Below are positions 25,015-34,448 of a stretch of 64,000 nt of DNA, in pieces. Each line of letters starts with the position of its first letter. The stretch's first letter is position 1. A program made the translations under genes and the position numbers. Source of the stretch: Bacillota bacterium (GTDB lineage Bacteria > Bacillota > SHA-98 > UBA4971); the NCBI GenBank assembly GCA_030024085.1, contig JASEJE010000010.1, positions 35,042 through 99,041 on the forward strand. Reading direction: 5' to 3'. The notes beneath the pieces were generated by a model. The model did not search any database, was not told the DNA's origin, and saw only the letters and a list, made by a program, of their open reading frames with translations.

Positions 25015-26109
25015 ATGGCTGAGGTTGTCCTTAAGAACGTCGTCAAGAGGTACGGGGAGCTCGAGGCCGTCTCGAACGTGTCATTCGAATGCAGGAATGG
25101 GGAGTTCCTCGTATTGCTCGGGCCGTCCGGCGCGGGCAAGACCTCAACACTGAAGATGATTGCGGGTCTTGAGAAGATCACCTCGGGCCAGGTTTTCATC
25201 GGAGGGCGAGAGGTCAATGGCCTGGAACCCCGCCAGCGACGTGTCGCCATGGTGTTTGAGAACTATGCCTTGTATCCCCATCTATCCGTATTCGACAATA
25301 TCGCCTCACCTCTCAAAGCTGCCGGTGTGGCTCCTGGAGACATCGAAGCCCGGGTAAAGCATGTGGCCAAGATGCTGCAGATAGAGCAGTTGTTGGACCG
25401 CAGACCAGCTCACCTGAGTGGAGGGCAGCAACAGAGAGTATCCTTCGGCAGGGCGTTGGCCAAAGAGGCGGACGTGTACCTGATGGATGAACCCCTCTCG
25501 CACTTGGATGCGAAACTGAGGCATGAGACGAGAGGGGAGTTGAAGAGACTCCACGGCGAGCTCGGAACGTCCACGATCTACGTAACGCACGACTTTCGAG
25601 AGGCGCTGGCCCTGGCCGACCGGGTGGTCGTCCTGGATAAGGGATCGATCCAGCAAATAGGAACCCCAGCCGAGGTATACGACCAACCTGCCAATGACTT
25701 TGTTGCGGATCTCATCGGAGAGCCGCCCATGAATCTGATCGGCTGCGTGGCCACGCAGCTTGACGGATCGCTGTGTTTCGCATCAGACGCCTTTTCCCTG
25801 CGAGTGCCGTCGCATGCAGTGGACTGCGTTCGGGGAATGACTCTTCCGAGGCAGGTGCGGATCGGAATCCGGCCGACGCACATAACCGTGGAGCTTCGCC
25901 CTGCCGGGGAAGACTCGGTGAGAGCAGAGGTCTACGTTCTTGAGCCGCTTGGCGCACTGAGCATACTCACTGTGAAGCTCGGAGCCGACCTCGTGAAAAT
26001 CCGGGTGCCCGAGGACTTCAGTGCCGAGATTGGGGATCAGGTGTGGCTGAGGTTTGCGGAGGAAAAGATCCGCGTTTTCGATGCGGAATCCGGACACCGG
26101 CTCGTGTGA
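25015..26109 (+). CDS. CUT1 ABC transporter ATPase (UgpC/MalK type), copy 1
   Basis: 364 residues from ATG 25015 (AGGAG upstream). Walker A GPSGAGKTS, Q-loop region ENYALYPHLSV, signature HLSGGQQQRVSFGRAL, Walker B VYLMDEPLSHLDAKLR and H-loop YVTHDFREAL are complete. A C-terminal TOBE-like regulatory domain of about 120 residues follows. It hydrolyses ATP for uptake with the permeases at 29022 and 29938. The adjacent paralogue suggests a heterodimeric ATPase pair, as in the GlpST proteins of glycerol transporters. Confidence 0.92.
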   Translation: MAEVVLKNVVKRYGELEAVSNVSFECRNGEFLVLLGPSGAGKTSTLKMIAGLEKITSGQVFIGGREVNGLEPRQRRVAMVFENYALYPHLSVFDNIASPLKAAGVAPGDIEARVKHVAKMLQIEQLLDRRPAHLSGGQQQRVSFGRALAKEADVYLMDEPLSHLDAKLRHETRGELKRLHGELGTSTIYVTHDFREALALADRVVVLDKGSIQQIGTPAEVYDQPANDFVADLIGEPPMNLIGCVATQLDGSLCFASDAFSLRVPSHAVDCVRGMTLPRQVRIGIRPTHITVELRPAGEDSVRAEVYVLEPLGALSILTVKLGADLVKIRVPEDFSAEIGDQVWLRFAEEKIRVFDAESGHRLV

Positions 26110-26163
26110 ACATGGGTGCTGAGGGGGCCGACTTGCGCGGATTGTCGTGAGGGAGAGATGGCA

Positions 26164-27261
26164 ATGGGAGTTGTCGTCCTGCAGAATGTGTGGAAGAAGT
26201 ACGGGGACGTTGAGGCGGTGAAGAACCTCAACCTCGAGTGCAAGGAGGGCGAGTTCCTAGCGCTCCTCGGCCCGTCAGGATGTGGAAAGAGTTCGACCTT
26301 GAGAATGATAGCAGGCCTCGAAAGGATCACACTAGGGTCGATCTTCATCGACGGACGGGAAGTCAACGCCTTGGAACCCCGGCAGAGAGACATCGCCATG
26401 GCATTTGAAGCGTACGCTCTGTACCCGCACTTGACCGCTTACGAGAACATCGCCTTTCCCTTGCGCGTGAGAGGGATGAGAGAGCAAGAAGTGGACAGGC
26501 GAGTCAGAGAGATCGCTGATACGTTGGACATAGGCAACATCTTGGATCGCCTTCCGAGGCACCTGAGCGGGGGCCAGCAACAGCGGATTTCGTTCGCTCG
26601 AGCCATGGTTCGCCCCGCCCGCGTGTACCTGATGGATGAGCCGCTTTCGCACCTGGACGCGAAACAGAGAAGCCAACTGAGGAGCGAACTGAAACGCCTC
26701 CATCGTTTCAAGGGGCTCACCATAGTGTTTGTGACCCATGACCAGATCGAGGCTATGGCCATGGCTGACAGGATCGCTGTGATGAACCTGGGTGTCCTGC
26801 AGCAGGTCGGAACCCCGCTGGAAGTGTTCAACCATCCCAAGAACCTGTTTGTTGCGAATTTCGTTGGCGAGCCGCCGATCAATCTGCTATCCGTCACGGT
26901 CCGACAGGAGGGGCAAGACATCTTGTTCACTGGGGACGGTTTCATGATTGCAATGCGTGACGGAAGGCTTGCCGCAGCAGCGGCGAAGCTGTCAACGTCA
27001 AAGGGCGTCCTCGGTATACGCCCCATGCACATCGCGCTGCATCGCGAGAGTGTGTCACCACATTCAATCCCGGGGAATGTCACTTTGTATGAAGGACTGG
27101 GGGACACCGCAGTAGTCACCGTTCAGGTGGGCGGGAACGCTGTGCGCGTCGAGACATCCCCCGACGTATCCGTCAGCATCGGAGAGAGAGTGTTCCTCCA
27201 GTTCAGCGCTGCGCACGTGCACTTGTTTGACCAGGATACGGGGGAGAATCTCCTCCATTAG
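26164..27261 (+). CDS. CUT1 ABC transporter ATPase (UgpC/MalK type), copy 2
   Basis: 365 residues from ATG 26164 (8 bases after AGGGAG; ATG 26158 is too close to the RBS). Walker A GPSGCGKSS, EAYALYPHLTAYENIAFPL, HLSGGQQQRISFARAM, VYLMDEPLSHLDAKQR and FVTHDQIEAMAMADR are all intact, followed by a TOBE-like domain. It is clearly paralogous to the gene 54 bases upstream but not a recent duplicate. Both copies look catalytically competent. Confidence 0.92.
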   Translation: MGVVVLQNVWKKYGDVEAVKNLNLECKEGEFLALLGPSGCGKSSTLRMIAGLERITLGSIFIDGREVNALEPRQRDIAMAFEAYALYPHLTAYENIAFPLRVRGMREQEVDRRVREIADTLDIGNILDRLPRHLSGGQQQRISFARAMVRPARVYLMDEPLSHLDAKQRSQLRSELKRLHRFKGLTIVFVTHDQIEAMAMADRIAVMNLGVLQQVGTPLEVFNHPKNLFVANFVGEPPINLLSVTVRQEGQDILFTGDGFMIAMRDGRLAAAAAKLSTSKGVLGIRPMHIALHRESVSPHSIPGNVTLYEGLGDTAVVTVQVGGNAVRVETSPDVSVSIGERVFLQFSAAHVHLFDQDTGENLLH

Positions 27262-27470
27262 CCGGATGGACCTGGTGTTTCATGGTACCAACCTTGTGTC
27301 GCACATCGTCACCCGTAAAGCACCGGGAAGCAGGCTCTCAGTCGTCAAGCGGCTTCAGCAGGGGAGGTGACAGAGGGGCGCGAGGACAGAAGCGGAGGTA
27401 CCGCGAGAACGAGGTGTCTGTGACTGGTGGCAAGAACTACCTGAGACTTTCATCTGGGAGGGTGAGAAGA

Positions 27471-28928
27471 ATGCTGAGGATATCCCGAAGATTTGCGCTT
27501 GTTGTCGTGACGATGCTTGCCATTTCCCTCCTATCTCTCGGTGGAATCGCTGCAGGGCAGTCCCGTAAGCCTTTCGAGGGTATCAAGATCGTGGTCTTCG
27601 GCGACGCCGGGCAGAACCTCAAGCCGTTTGAATGGTACAAGGACAAGATAAAGGAAGAATCGGGAATTGTCATCGATCAAGTGGTGGGTGTGCCGTTCAC
27701 AAGCGTATACGAGAAGCTCAAGACCGAATTCGTGGCTCAGACGGGAGCCTACGACGTAGTCGTTTTCTACCCGGCTTACCTCGGTGAATTTGCGGGTCTC
27801 GGGTATCTGATGCCGCTCGATGATTTCGCGAAGAAGTACGATCCCAAGCTCGATGATGTGTCGACCGGCGTGAGGGAGCTGAACTGCAAGTACGGAGGCA
27901 AACTTTATGCACTCCCATATGACGGAGACGTTCTCAACCTATACTACCGCAAGGATCTGTTCAACAACGCTACCGAGAAAGCCAACTTCAAGAAACAGTT
28001 CGGCCGAGACTTGAAGGTTCCGGAAACGTGGGAGGAGTTCCTCGACATAGCCAAGTTCTTCACCCGTAAGAAAGGCGACAAGCTGGCAGGGGAGACACTG
28101 AAGGAAGACTTCTATGGCTCAGCCGAACTGGCGGCCCGGGGTTTCTCATACGCATGGTGGCTTGCCAGGTTTGGGAGCCTGGGAGGGGTGTACTTCGATG
28201 AGGACATGAAACCCCTCATAAACAGCGAGAAGGGAGTAAAGGCCCTTGAGCTGTTCAAGGAAAGCCTGAAGTACTCTCCGCCTGACGTCATGGCGTACGG
28301 TTACGAGGAACTGAAGAACGCCTACCTGGAAGGCAAGGTCGCGATGGTCATCCAGTGGTCAGACATTCAGAAGAAAGCCCAAGACCCCAGGATCTCCAAG
28401 ATAGAGAATCGTTCCGGCATCGCGGCTGTCCCGGGCAGCAGGGTGGGGGACAAGATAGTCCGTTCGGCGCCGATGCCTGTGGGCCGGGTCCTCGCGATAC
28501 CCAGAACGGCGAGACATCCTGAGGCTGCATATTGGGTGGCCAGGTATCTCTCTGTTGAAACCAGCTTGCATGACGTGTCTTCGTCTGAGACTGGCTTGGA
28601 CCCGTACCGGAAGTCCCACTACGCGAACCCGAAGAGCTTCGCAGCGCTCTTGGGCAACGAGGAGGCGGCGAAAGAGTACCTGGACATTGTCGCCGTGAAC
28701 CTCGAGAATGCCTATCCCGAACTCAACATCCCAGGCGCAGGTAACTACCAGGACGTGCTCGACTTGTATATCAACCGCGCCCTGAGCGGCGAGATGACTC
28801 CAAAGGCTGCCCTTGATGCCGTGGCCAAGGAATGGGATCAGATCACGAAGAAACTTGGGGCGGCAAGGCAGAAGGAGATATACCTGAAAGCTGTTGAGAC
28901 CTGGAAGGCGCTCGGGATCTGGCAGTAA
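27471..28928 (+). CDS. CUT1 extracellular substrate-binding protein
   Basis: 485 residues from ATG 27471 (GGGAGGGTGAGA upstream). The signal sequence is RRFALVVVTMLAISLLSLGG. The mature part is a type-2 binding fold: FPEWYKD-like lobe FEWYKDKIKEESGIVIDQVV, YDVVVFYPAYLGEFAGLGY, YALPYDGDVLNLYYRKDLF and VPETWEEFLDIAKFF. It is larger than MalE, closer to the binding proteins of glycerol or oligosaccharide systems. The 209 bases before it hold no gene. A strong hairpin follows immediately. Confidence 0.9.
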   Translation: MLRISRRFALVVVTMLAISLLSLGGIAAGQSRKPFEGIKIVVFGDAGQNLKPFEWYKDKIKEESGIVIDQVVGVPFTSVYEKLKTEFVAQTGAYDVVVFYPAYLGEFAGLGYLMPLDDFAKKYDPKLDDVSTGVRELNCKYGGKLYALPYDGDVLNLYYRKDLFNNATEKANFKKQFGRDLKVPETWEEFLDIAKFFTRKKGDKLAGETLKEDFYGSAELAARGFSYAWWLARFGSLGGVYFDEDMKPLINSEKGVKALELFKESLKYSPPDVMAYGYEELKNAYLEGKVAMVIQWSDIQKKAQDPRISKIENRSGIAAVPGSRVGDKIVRSAPMPVGRVLAIPRTARHPEAAYWVARYLSVETSLHDVSSSETGLDPYRKSHYANPKSFAALLGNEEAAKEYLDIVAVNLENAYPELNIPGAGNYQDVLDLYINRALSGEMTPKAALDAVAKEWDQITKKLGAARQKEIYLKAVETWKALGIWQ

Positions 28929-28937
28929 CGAGAGACC

Positions 28938-28973
28938 TTGGTGGGGCCGCTCTCGTTTGAGTGGCCCCACCAA
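28938..28973 (+). other. Intercistronic hairpin between binding protein and permease genes
   Basis: TTGGTGGGGCC (28938-28948) and GGCCCCACCAA (28963-28973) form a perfect 11-bp stem with a 14-base loop and no U-tract. In this position such hairpins usually protect the upstream mRNA, so that binding protein is made in excess of permease. Confidence 0.7.
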
Positions 28974-29021
28974 CAGCCCAAGAGTATGTGGTGGTCGACT
29001 GCGGAAAGGAGATGCCGACGG

Positions 29022-29936
29022 ATGAATCGTGTGACCGCCGCACCCGTAAAGGGACGCGACTTCAACTCATGGATAGACAAGAGGTTACCTGTGCTGTTCG
29101 TCGCGCCGGTTGTTGGCATCTTGTTGACTCTCGCCATCGGGCCTCTGCTCTTCATCTTCATTACGAGTTTCATGTCATGGGAGCTGGTTTCTGCGGCGGC
29201 GCCGCAGTTCATCTGGTTCAGAAACTATCTCAACATTGTCCTGGACTCTAGATTCTGGAACGCAATGAAGAACACGCTGATCCTCCTCGTCGGAGGAGTG
29301 GGGCTCCAGCTAGTCCTCGGCCTCATTACCGCGCTCCTGTTGAACAGGGAATTCAAGTTGAAAAGAGTAGTCACCTCGCTCTTCCTGATCCCTATCACGA
29401 TTGCCCCAGTTGTGGTCGGCTTTCAATGGCGCGTGATATACCACGAGTCCTTTGGCCCGCTCAACTACATCATCCGCATGCTCCGTCTTGGCAACGGCTT
29501 CGCGTGGCTGGCCGACACGCGTACGGCTCTGTTCTCCATCCTCGTGGCAGAGGTGTGGCAATGGACACCTTTCGTCACCATTGTCCTCCTTGCGGGGCTC
29601 CAGTCGATTTCCCCTCGCGTGTACGAGGCTGCAAACGTAGACGGCGCCACCCCTTGGCAAGTCTTCCGGCGGGTGACTCTCCCATTGCTGAAGCCCACCA
29701 TAATAATTGTTGCGCTCTTCCGGGTCATGGACGTCTTTAAGATCTTTGACCTTGTTTTCCTTCTCACCGGAGGAGGACCTGGGACTGCATCAGAGAGCGT
29801 GAGCTTGTATACCTATATCAACGGATTCCGGTATTTCAGCATGGGCTACGCCACAGCACTGGCTGTGATCCAACTCCTGATCGTGACCATCATCTGCATG
29901 AACCTGGTCAAGATGATGAAAGTGAGGCGTGCGTAA
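29022..29936 (+). CDS. CUT1 ABC transporter permease (MalF/UgpA type)
   Basis: 304 residues from ATG 29022 (AAAGGAG upstream), with six membrane segments. The cytoplasmic EAA loop is YEAANVDGATPWQVFRRVTLP, and VFLLTGGGPGTASESVSLYTY near the C-terminus is typical of the first permease of CUT1 systems. It pairs with the next gene, whose start lies 1 base after this stop. Confidence 0.92.
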   Translation: MNRVTAAPVKGRDFNSWIDKRLPVLFVAPVVGILLTLAIGPLLFIFITSFMSWELVSAAAPQFIWFRNYLNIVLDSRFWNAMKNTLILLVGGVGLQLVLGLITALLLNREFKLKRVVTSLFLIPITIAPVVVGFQWRVIYHESFGPLNYIIRMLRLGNGFAWLADTRTALFSILVAEVWQWTPFVTIVLLAGLQSISPRVYEAANVDGATPWQVFRRVTLPLLKPTIIIVALFRVMDVFKIFDLVFLLTGGGPGTASESVSLYTYINGFRYFSMGYATALAVIQLLIVTIICMNLVKMMKVRRA

Positions 29937-29937
29937 C

Positions 29938-30777
29938 GTGAAGGATCAGGCGGTACGTTCGAGAAAGTCGTGGCAGCTCACGTTGATCTACGCTTCAATA
30001 GGGGTTCTGCTTCTCATCAGTCTGTTCCCCGTGTACTGGATGTTCATAGGCTCGGTCAAGCAGCGCGGGGAATTCTACACATCACCTCCGGTGTTCGTGC
30101 CGAAGCAACTGGAGTGGGAGAATTTCGGCAGGGCTTTGGAGCGAGGCGGCGCGAAGGGCATCAAGGACAGCCTGGTCGTGGCTGGCTTGAGTTCGCTGTT
30201 GGCAATCGTGCTCGGATCCCTGGCAGCTTACAGCATCGCTAGATACGGAACCGGAGGAGACAACCTCTCATTTTGGATTCTGTCAATTAGGATGGCTCCG
30301 CCCGTTGCCGGGGTGATCCCGATATTCATGTTGATGCGGTATGCCCGCCTGCTTGATACTTACTCCGCGCTCGTGCTGGCCTATTGCTTGTTCAACCTGC
30401 CCTTTGCCGTATGGCTCATAAAAGGTTTCTTCGAAGACATCCCCGCCGACATGGAAGGCGCAGCCCTCGTCGATGGCTTCAATCGACTTCAGGTGTTCTG
30501 GAGAATCGCGCTTCCCCTGGCTGTGCCTGCGCTCATAGTAACCGGCCTGTTCTGTTTCATCTTTTCCTGGAATGAGTTCTTGTTTGCTCTCGTCCTCACC
30601 AGGTCTCGGGTGACCACTCTGCCCGTGATCATATCTGGGATGGTCGGCGGGCACGAGATCATGTGGGGGGAGATATCGGCCCTTTCAGTCTTGACCTCGC
30701 TTCCCGTAGCTGCCCTGGCGTTGTTGCTGCAGAGATACTTGGTGCGTGGACTGACGCTGGGTGCAATGAGGGGTTGA
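29938..30777 (+). CDS. CUT1 ABC transporter permease (MalG/UgpE type)
   Basis: 279 residues from GTG 29938 (GTGAGG 10 bases upstream, inside the previous gene's end). GTG 29929 would add three residues but has no RBS spacing. It has six membrane segments and the EAA loop MEGAALVDGFNRLQVFWRIALP. It completes the LacI-controlled uptake system together with two ATPases and the binding protein. Confidence 0.92.
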   Translation: MKDQAVRSRKSWQLTLIYASIGVLLLISLFPVYWMFIGSVKQRGEFYTSPPVFVPKQLEWENFGRALERGGAKGIKDSLVVAGLSSLLAIVLGSLAAYSIARYGTGGDNLSFWILSIRMAPPVAGVIPIFMLMRYARLLDTYSALVLAYCLFNLPFAVWLIKGFFEDIPADMEGAALVDGFNRLQVFWRIALPLAVPALIVTGLFCFIFSWNEFLFALVLTRSRVTTLPVIISGMVGGHEIMWGEISALSVLTSLPVAALALLLQRYLVRGLTLGAMRG

Positions 30778-30862
30778 GTGTTCAGAGATGACCCCCCGGT
30801 GCGGTCAACGTTCGCGCGGGGGTCGCGCGGCATCATTCCTAACGAGTCAGGAGAGTGTGACA

Positions 30863-31789
30863 ATGAGGACACAACCCAGAATCGTCGTCGTCGGCAGTTT
30901 CATGATGGACCTCATGTCCAGGACACCGAGGCTTCCTGTCCCGGGCGAGACGGTCATGGGGGGGCCTTTCCAAATGGGCCCCGGCGGGAAAGGGTCGAAC
31001 CAAGCTGTGGCCGCAGCAAGGCTGGGCGCTGACGTTTCCATGGTGGTTTCATTGGGAAGGGATTACTTCGGTGACGTCGCGTACAACAACCTGGTGCAAG
31101 AGGGCGTGGACGTCGGGTGCGTCAAGAGAGTTGACAATGTTTCCACCGGTGCCGCGCTGATAATGGTGGACGAGAAAAAGGGCGAGAACATGATAGTGGT
31201 GGCTCCTGGATCGAACAACGAGTTAGGCCCGGAGGATGTTGACAGGGCCAAGGGGTTGATCCTGGGCTCACACTGCATGTTGGTGCAGCTGGAGATCCCT
31301 CTAAGCACTGTGGAGTATGCCATCGGGCTCGCGCACGACAACAATGTCGGCGTCATACTCAATCCCGCGCCCGGGAGACCCCTGCCCGATGAGTTGTTCC
31401 AGAAAGTCGACGTGCTGACCCCGAATGAGAGCGAGGCTTCCGCCATCACGGGACAGCCAGTGGTCGACGTCAACACGGCGGGGAGGGCGGCACGGGAACT
31501 GCTGGCACGCGGATGTCGAAATGTCGTGATCACCCTCGGCGCAGCAGGGGCGCTCGCAGCAAACGGGGATGGAGTGCATCTGGTATCCGGCTTCAACGTG
31601 AAGACCGTGGACACCACGGGCGCAGGCGACGCATTCAACGGAGCTCTGGCTGTAGCCCTTGCCGAGGGCCAGTCCCTGCTCGATGCCGTGAGGTTTGCTA
31701 ATGCAGCGGGGGCCCTGTGTGTCACGAAAGTGGGTACGGCCCCGGCCATGCCTAGCCGTCGGGAGGTCCAGGAGCTTCTGGCACGCTGA
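30863..31789 (+). CDS. rbsK: Ribokinase-family (PfkB) sugar kinase
   Basis: 308 residues from ATG 30863 (AGGAGAG upstream). PfkB signatures are complete: GSFMMDLMSRTPRLPVPGE, GGPFQMGPGGKGSNQAVAAA, NPAPGRPLP, LTPNESEA and the catalytic DTTGAGDAFNGALAVAL. It phosphorylates ribose or a similar furanose imported by the transporter upstream. The stop codon TGA lies inside CTGAG, the left end of a worn A repeat. Confidence 0.88.
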   Translation: MRTQPRIVVVGSFMMDLMSRTPRLPVPGETVMGGPFQMGPGGKGSNQAVAAARLGADVSMVVSLGRDYFGDVAYNNLVQEGVDVGCVKRVDNVSTGAALIMVDEKKGENMIVVAPGSNNELGPEDVDRAKGLILGSHCMLVQLEIPLSTVEYAIGLAHDNNVGVILNPAPGRPLPDELFQKVDVLTPNESEASAITGQPVVDVNTAGRAARELLARGCRNVVITLGAAGALAANGDGVHLVSGFNVKTVDTTGAGDAFNGALAVALAEGQSLLDAVRFANAAGALCVTKVGTAPAMPSRREVQELLAR

Positions 31790-32010
31790 GTGCCGTTGCG
31801 GAAATGCTTTCGGCTGTTGGCAGCGTGCGCCCCGGTGATTGCGCGATAGACATCAGAACGCTGCCGCCTGCTTGGCGGTCGGGGTCTTGGTGAAGCGTGC
31901 CCTGCTCAAGGAGCCGTTCCCCGGGGCAGCACTGGCAGCCGGGCGAGCGCCGCAGACGGGGCAGGGACCGACGCAATACACCCTCACTCGGCGCGCATGT
32001 CACTGTTGCA
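31786..32010 (+). repeat. Degenerate repeat A copy starting at the ribokinase stop codon
   Basis: CTGAGTGCCG at 31786 matches the A left end. Blocks CCCCGGTGATTGCGCGA, GGTGAAGCG and CCGTTCCCCGGGGCAGCAC follow in the order of the copy at 50871. The right end is unclear. No gene is supported in 31790-32216. Confidence 0.55.
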
Positions 32011-32216
32011 GGACGGGTCGTCAAAGGACAGCCGATTTCGAGGTTGAACGGTGTAGCCTGAAGCTCAGACCTCAAGTGCAGACACCAACAGGCGAGACAG
32101 TCGCAGGAGCGGAATGCAAGCCCGTGGCAAGAGCAGGGGAGGAGGCGCTCCCCCCTGCTCTCTATCGCAAGCGGTTACGAGACTTGCCCAGGGATATGGG
32201 CACCTATCGCTCCGTG

Positions 32217-32576
32217 TTACTGCTGAAGGCCAGTGGCAGTGAACCCGGCCTGCTGCCCGACGTTCTGCGCCGGAAGGCTGCCAGGCAGGTTATACGTGCC
32301 GGTCGTGCCGAGGTTGGCGCCAAGCCCGGCCCTGAAGCCCGCCTTCACGTTGACTGCGCTCTGCTCGACGAGCGATCTCTCGGCTGCCTCGATCATCCTC
32401 TTGACCATGTGGCCGCCGACCGCGCCGCACTGGGCGGACGGGATGTTACCCCAGTAGCCACCGACGATCTGGTTGGTGGGGAAGTTGATCTCGTTCGCGA
32501 TTTCGTACTTCCACTGGTCCAGGGCGTTGCCCGCCTCGACCACGAGAGCGCGGTTCCTCTTCTGTCCGCGTGCCAT
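32217..32576 (-). CDS. Alpha/beta-type small acid-soluble spore protein, copy 1
   Basis: 119 residues on the minus strand; the ATG follows GAGGTG. The core is WKYEIANEINFPTNQ, GYWGNIPSAQCGAVGGHMVK and RMIEAAERSL. KYEIANE is the germination-protease cleavage region, and the G-x-VGG-x-MV(K/R)RMI block is the DNA-binding part that coats spore DNA. A Gln/Gly/Thr-rich tail of about 35 residues follows. The position normally Asn in Bacillus SASPs (NGSVGG) is Cys. Two paralogues lie at 38492 and 39161. Confidence 0.92.
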   Translation of the reverse strand: MARGQKRNRALVVEAGNALDQWKYEIANEINFPTNQIVGGYWGNIPSAQCGAVGGHMVKRMIEAAERSLVEQSAVNVKAGFRAGLGANLGTTGTYNLPGSLPAQNVGQQAGFTATGLQQ

Positions 32577-32892
32577 TGCTATTTCACCTCGCTTTCCTTT
32601 TCTGCTGCTAGTGTTGCCTTAAGGAAAGACTGTATGTTAGCGAATGTGTGGCAGGGTTGCACATGAAGTTCCATTCCGGGCGCCGAACCAGACTCCATGA
32701 CTTGCGCGTCTTGCGCGTCTTGCGCGTCGTGCCTGACTCCTGGTAAGGAGGTTTCTTCAGGATATCTTGTCCAGGAAGGAACGCCGGAGTGTGTGGAGAA
32801 GTAACTCGGGCAGCCCGTTTCGGCAGTCGATCCCGGACTCGTACCTCGCGACAGCCGCAGCAATTCAAGCAGGAGGAGGCAACTCAACCACA
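32577..32892. other. Intergenic, with a 9-bp tandem repeat (32702-32728)
   Basis: TTGCGCGTC occurs three times in a row at 32702-32728. The rest, 316 bases between divergent genes, should hold both promoters, but I could not pick them out with confidence. Confidence 0.5.
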
Positions 32893-33597
32893 GTGCGGTT
32901 TCTTTTCCAGATGTTCTGGTCGTTCTTCAAAATCGGCGCATTTACGTTCGGCGGCGGCTACGCCATGGTCCCTCTCATCCAGAAGGAGGTCGTGGATGCC
33001 AGGAGATGGGTGACAGATGAGGAGTTCATCGATATGCTGGGCCTCGCCCAGACGGCTCCAGGGCCCGTCGCAGTGAACACCTCGGTATTCGTGGGATACA
33101 AGAAAGCACGGTATGTGGGAGCGATCGCGGCGGTCATCGGTGCGACCCTCCCCTCGTTCCTCGTTATCCTGGCGGTGGCCGCGCTCTTCGCCGAGATCAG
33201 GCATCTTCCCGCGGCTGAGGCTGCCTTTTCCGGTGTGCGGCCGGCGGTCGTCGCACTGGTCGCGGGCGCCGCGTACAAGATCGGCAGGACGGCCATCCGT
33301 GACGTCCGCGGGATCGTCATCGGGGCGGTCGCTCTCGTCGCCATCGCGGTCTTCGACGTCCATCCCATACCGGTGATCGTGGGGTCGGCGATCGTGGGCT
33401 ATCTCCTCTACCGGAAGGACATCCAGGCAGAACCGCAGGCCGTGAGAGCGCGAACGGCCGGACCGCGAACTGAGGTGGGCGGTTCGGGGCCGTCAGACCA
33501 GGTCTCTGGCGACACAGACGGGATCGCCCACGCAGCGCCAGGTGCAGCGGACCCGCCGGACGCCGCCGGCGACGGAAAGGTGGCGAGCGCGGAATGA
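32893..33597 (+). CDS. chrA: Chromate-transporter (CHR) family protein, first half-size subunit
   Basis: GTG 32893 (AGGAGGAGG upstream, spacing long at 13) gives 234 residues. WSFFKIGAFTFGGGYAMVPL, DMLGLAQTAPGPVAVNTSVFVGYK and GVRPAVVALVAGAAYKI are the CHR half-domain (PF02417). About 60 hydrophilic residues follow the last membrane segment, which is unusual for a short-chain CHR. Short-chain pairs like this act as heterodimers. Chromate efflux is the named function, but the physiological substrate is often unknown. The stop overlaps the next start (ATGA). Confidence 0.88.
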   Translation: MRFLFQMFWSFFKIGAFTFGGGYAMVPLIQKEVVDARRWVTDEEFIDMLGLAQTAPGPVAVNTSVFVGYKKARYVGAIAAVIGATLPSFLVILAVAALFAEIRHLPAAEAAFSGVRPAVVALVAGAAYKIGRTAIRDVRGIVIGAVALVAIAVFDVHPIPVIVGSAIVGYLLYRKDIQAEPQAVRARTAGPRTEVGGSGPSDQVSGDTDGIAHAAPGAADPPDAAGDGKVASAE

Positions 33598-34112
33598 TGC
33601 TCCTCAAGCTTTTCCTGACGTTTGCCAAACTCGGGCTGTTCACGTTCGGCGGCGGCTACGCCATGATACCGCTCATCCAGAAGGATATCATCGTTGTCAA
33701 AGGCTGGCTGACGATGAAGGAGTTCGTGGACATAATCGCCATCGCAGAGATGACACCGGGCCCGGTCGCCATCAACTCGGCCACGTTTGTCGGCTATAAG
33801 CTGGCAGGGGTGCCGGGGGCCGCTGCGGCCACCATCGGGGTCATATTCCCGTCGTTTGTGATAGTCGTGGCCTTCGCCACGCTCTTTCTGAGGCATAAGG
33901 ACGCCCCCGCCGTGAAAGCCGTGTTCAGGGGTCTCCGCCCGGCGGTGACGGCGCTCATAGCTGCCGCAGCCATTTCGCTCGTGAAGGCTTCTTTCGTGGA
34001 CATCGCGGGACCCATCGTCGCCATCGCTGTGCTTGTGGGCATGCTCAGGTTCGATCTGCACCCCATTCTCGCGATCGTGCTGGCGGCCGTGGTGGGAGTG
34101 GTGCTTTACTAA
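33594..34112 (+). CDS. chrA: Chromate-transporter (CHR) family protein, second half-size subunit
   Basis: 172 residues from ATG 33594, coupled to the upstream half. FAKLGLFTFGGGYAMIPLIQ, AIAEMTPGPVAINSATFVGY and GLRPAVTALIAAAAISLV mark the second CHR half-domain. The short hydrophobic protein ends VVGVVLY with TAA in CTAAGTACGGC, the left end of an A repeat, so the element supplies the stop codon. Confidence 0.88.
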   Translation: MMLLKLFLTFAKLGLFTFGGGYAMIPLIQKDIIVVKGWLTMKEFVDIIAIAEMTPGPVAINSATFVGYKLAGVPGAAAATIGVIFPSFVIVVAFATLFLRHKDAPAVKAVFRGLRPAVTALIAAAAISLVKASFVDIAGPIVAIAVLVGMLRFDLHPILAIVLAAVVGVVLY

Positions 34113-34333
34113 GTACGGCGCCACGAGTTTGTGCCACTTCTCCTGACGGTGCTGGGACTGCCGGTGCTTGCCAGGGCGGGGCGCCTGGATTTGGCAAGCC
34201 TGAATGCCAGATCTAGCGAGGCTCACCGCACGCGCCGTCCCCGGAGTGCAACACCGACAACCCTGCAACACCGGCGACCCTGGACAGGACTTCCGCGATG
34301 AAAAGTAGCGCGGATTCATGGCGGTCTACTCAG
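34109..34333 (+). repeat. Repeat element A copy (225 bp)
   Basis: Ends CTAAGTACGGCGCCACGAG and GGCGGTCTACTCAG. The inner arms TGCCGGTGCTTGC and GCAACACCG bracket a core with GGCGCCTGG. It starts at the stop codon of the CHR gene. The 115 bases from its end to the next start show nothing else. Confidence 0.85.
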
Positions 34334-34448
34334 CACGGCTCATGAATGATGCAGGGAACAGGCGAGTACGGACGCATGACATGGCACAACCTCGGCCCCA
34401 GGGCGTGATCTACGTTAGCTCAGATGTCAGGTGAGGGAGGAATGGCGA

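Noticed and set aside
31839..32666. Long + strand open frame (275 codons)
   Set aside because: It runs through a degenerate A repeat and antisense to the SASP gene, which has strong family motifs and an RBS on the minus strand.
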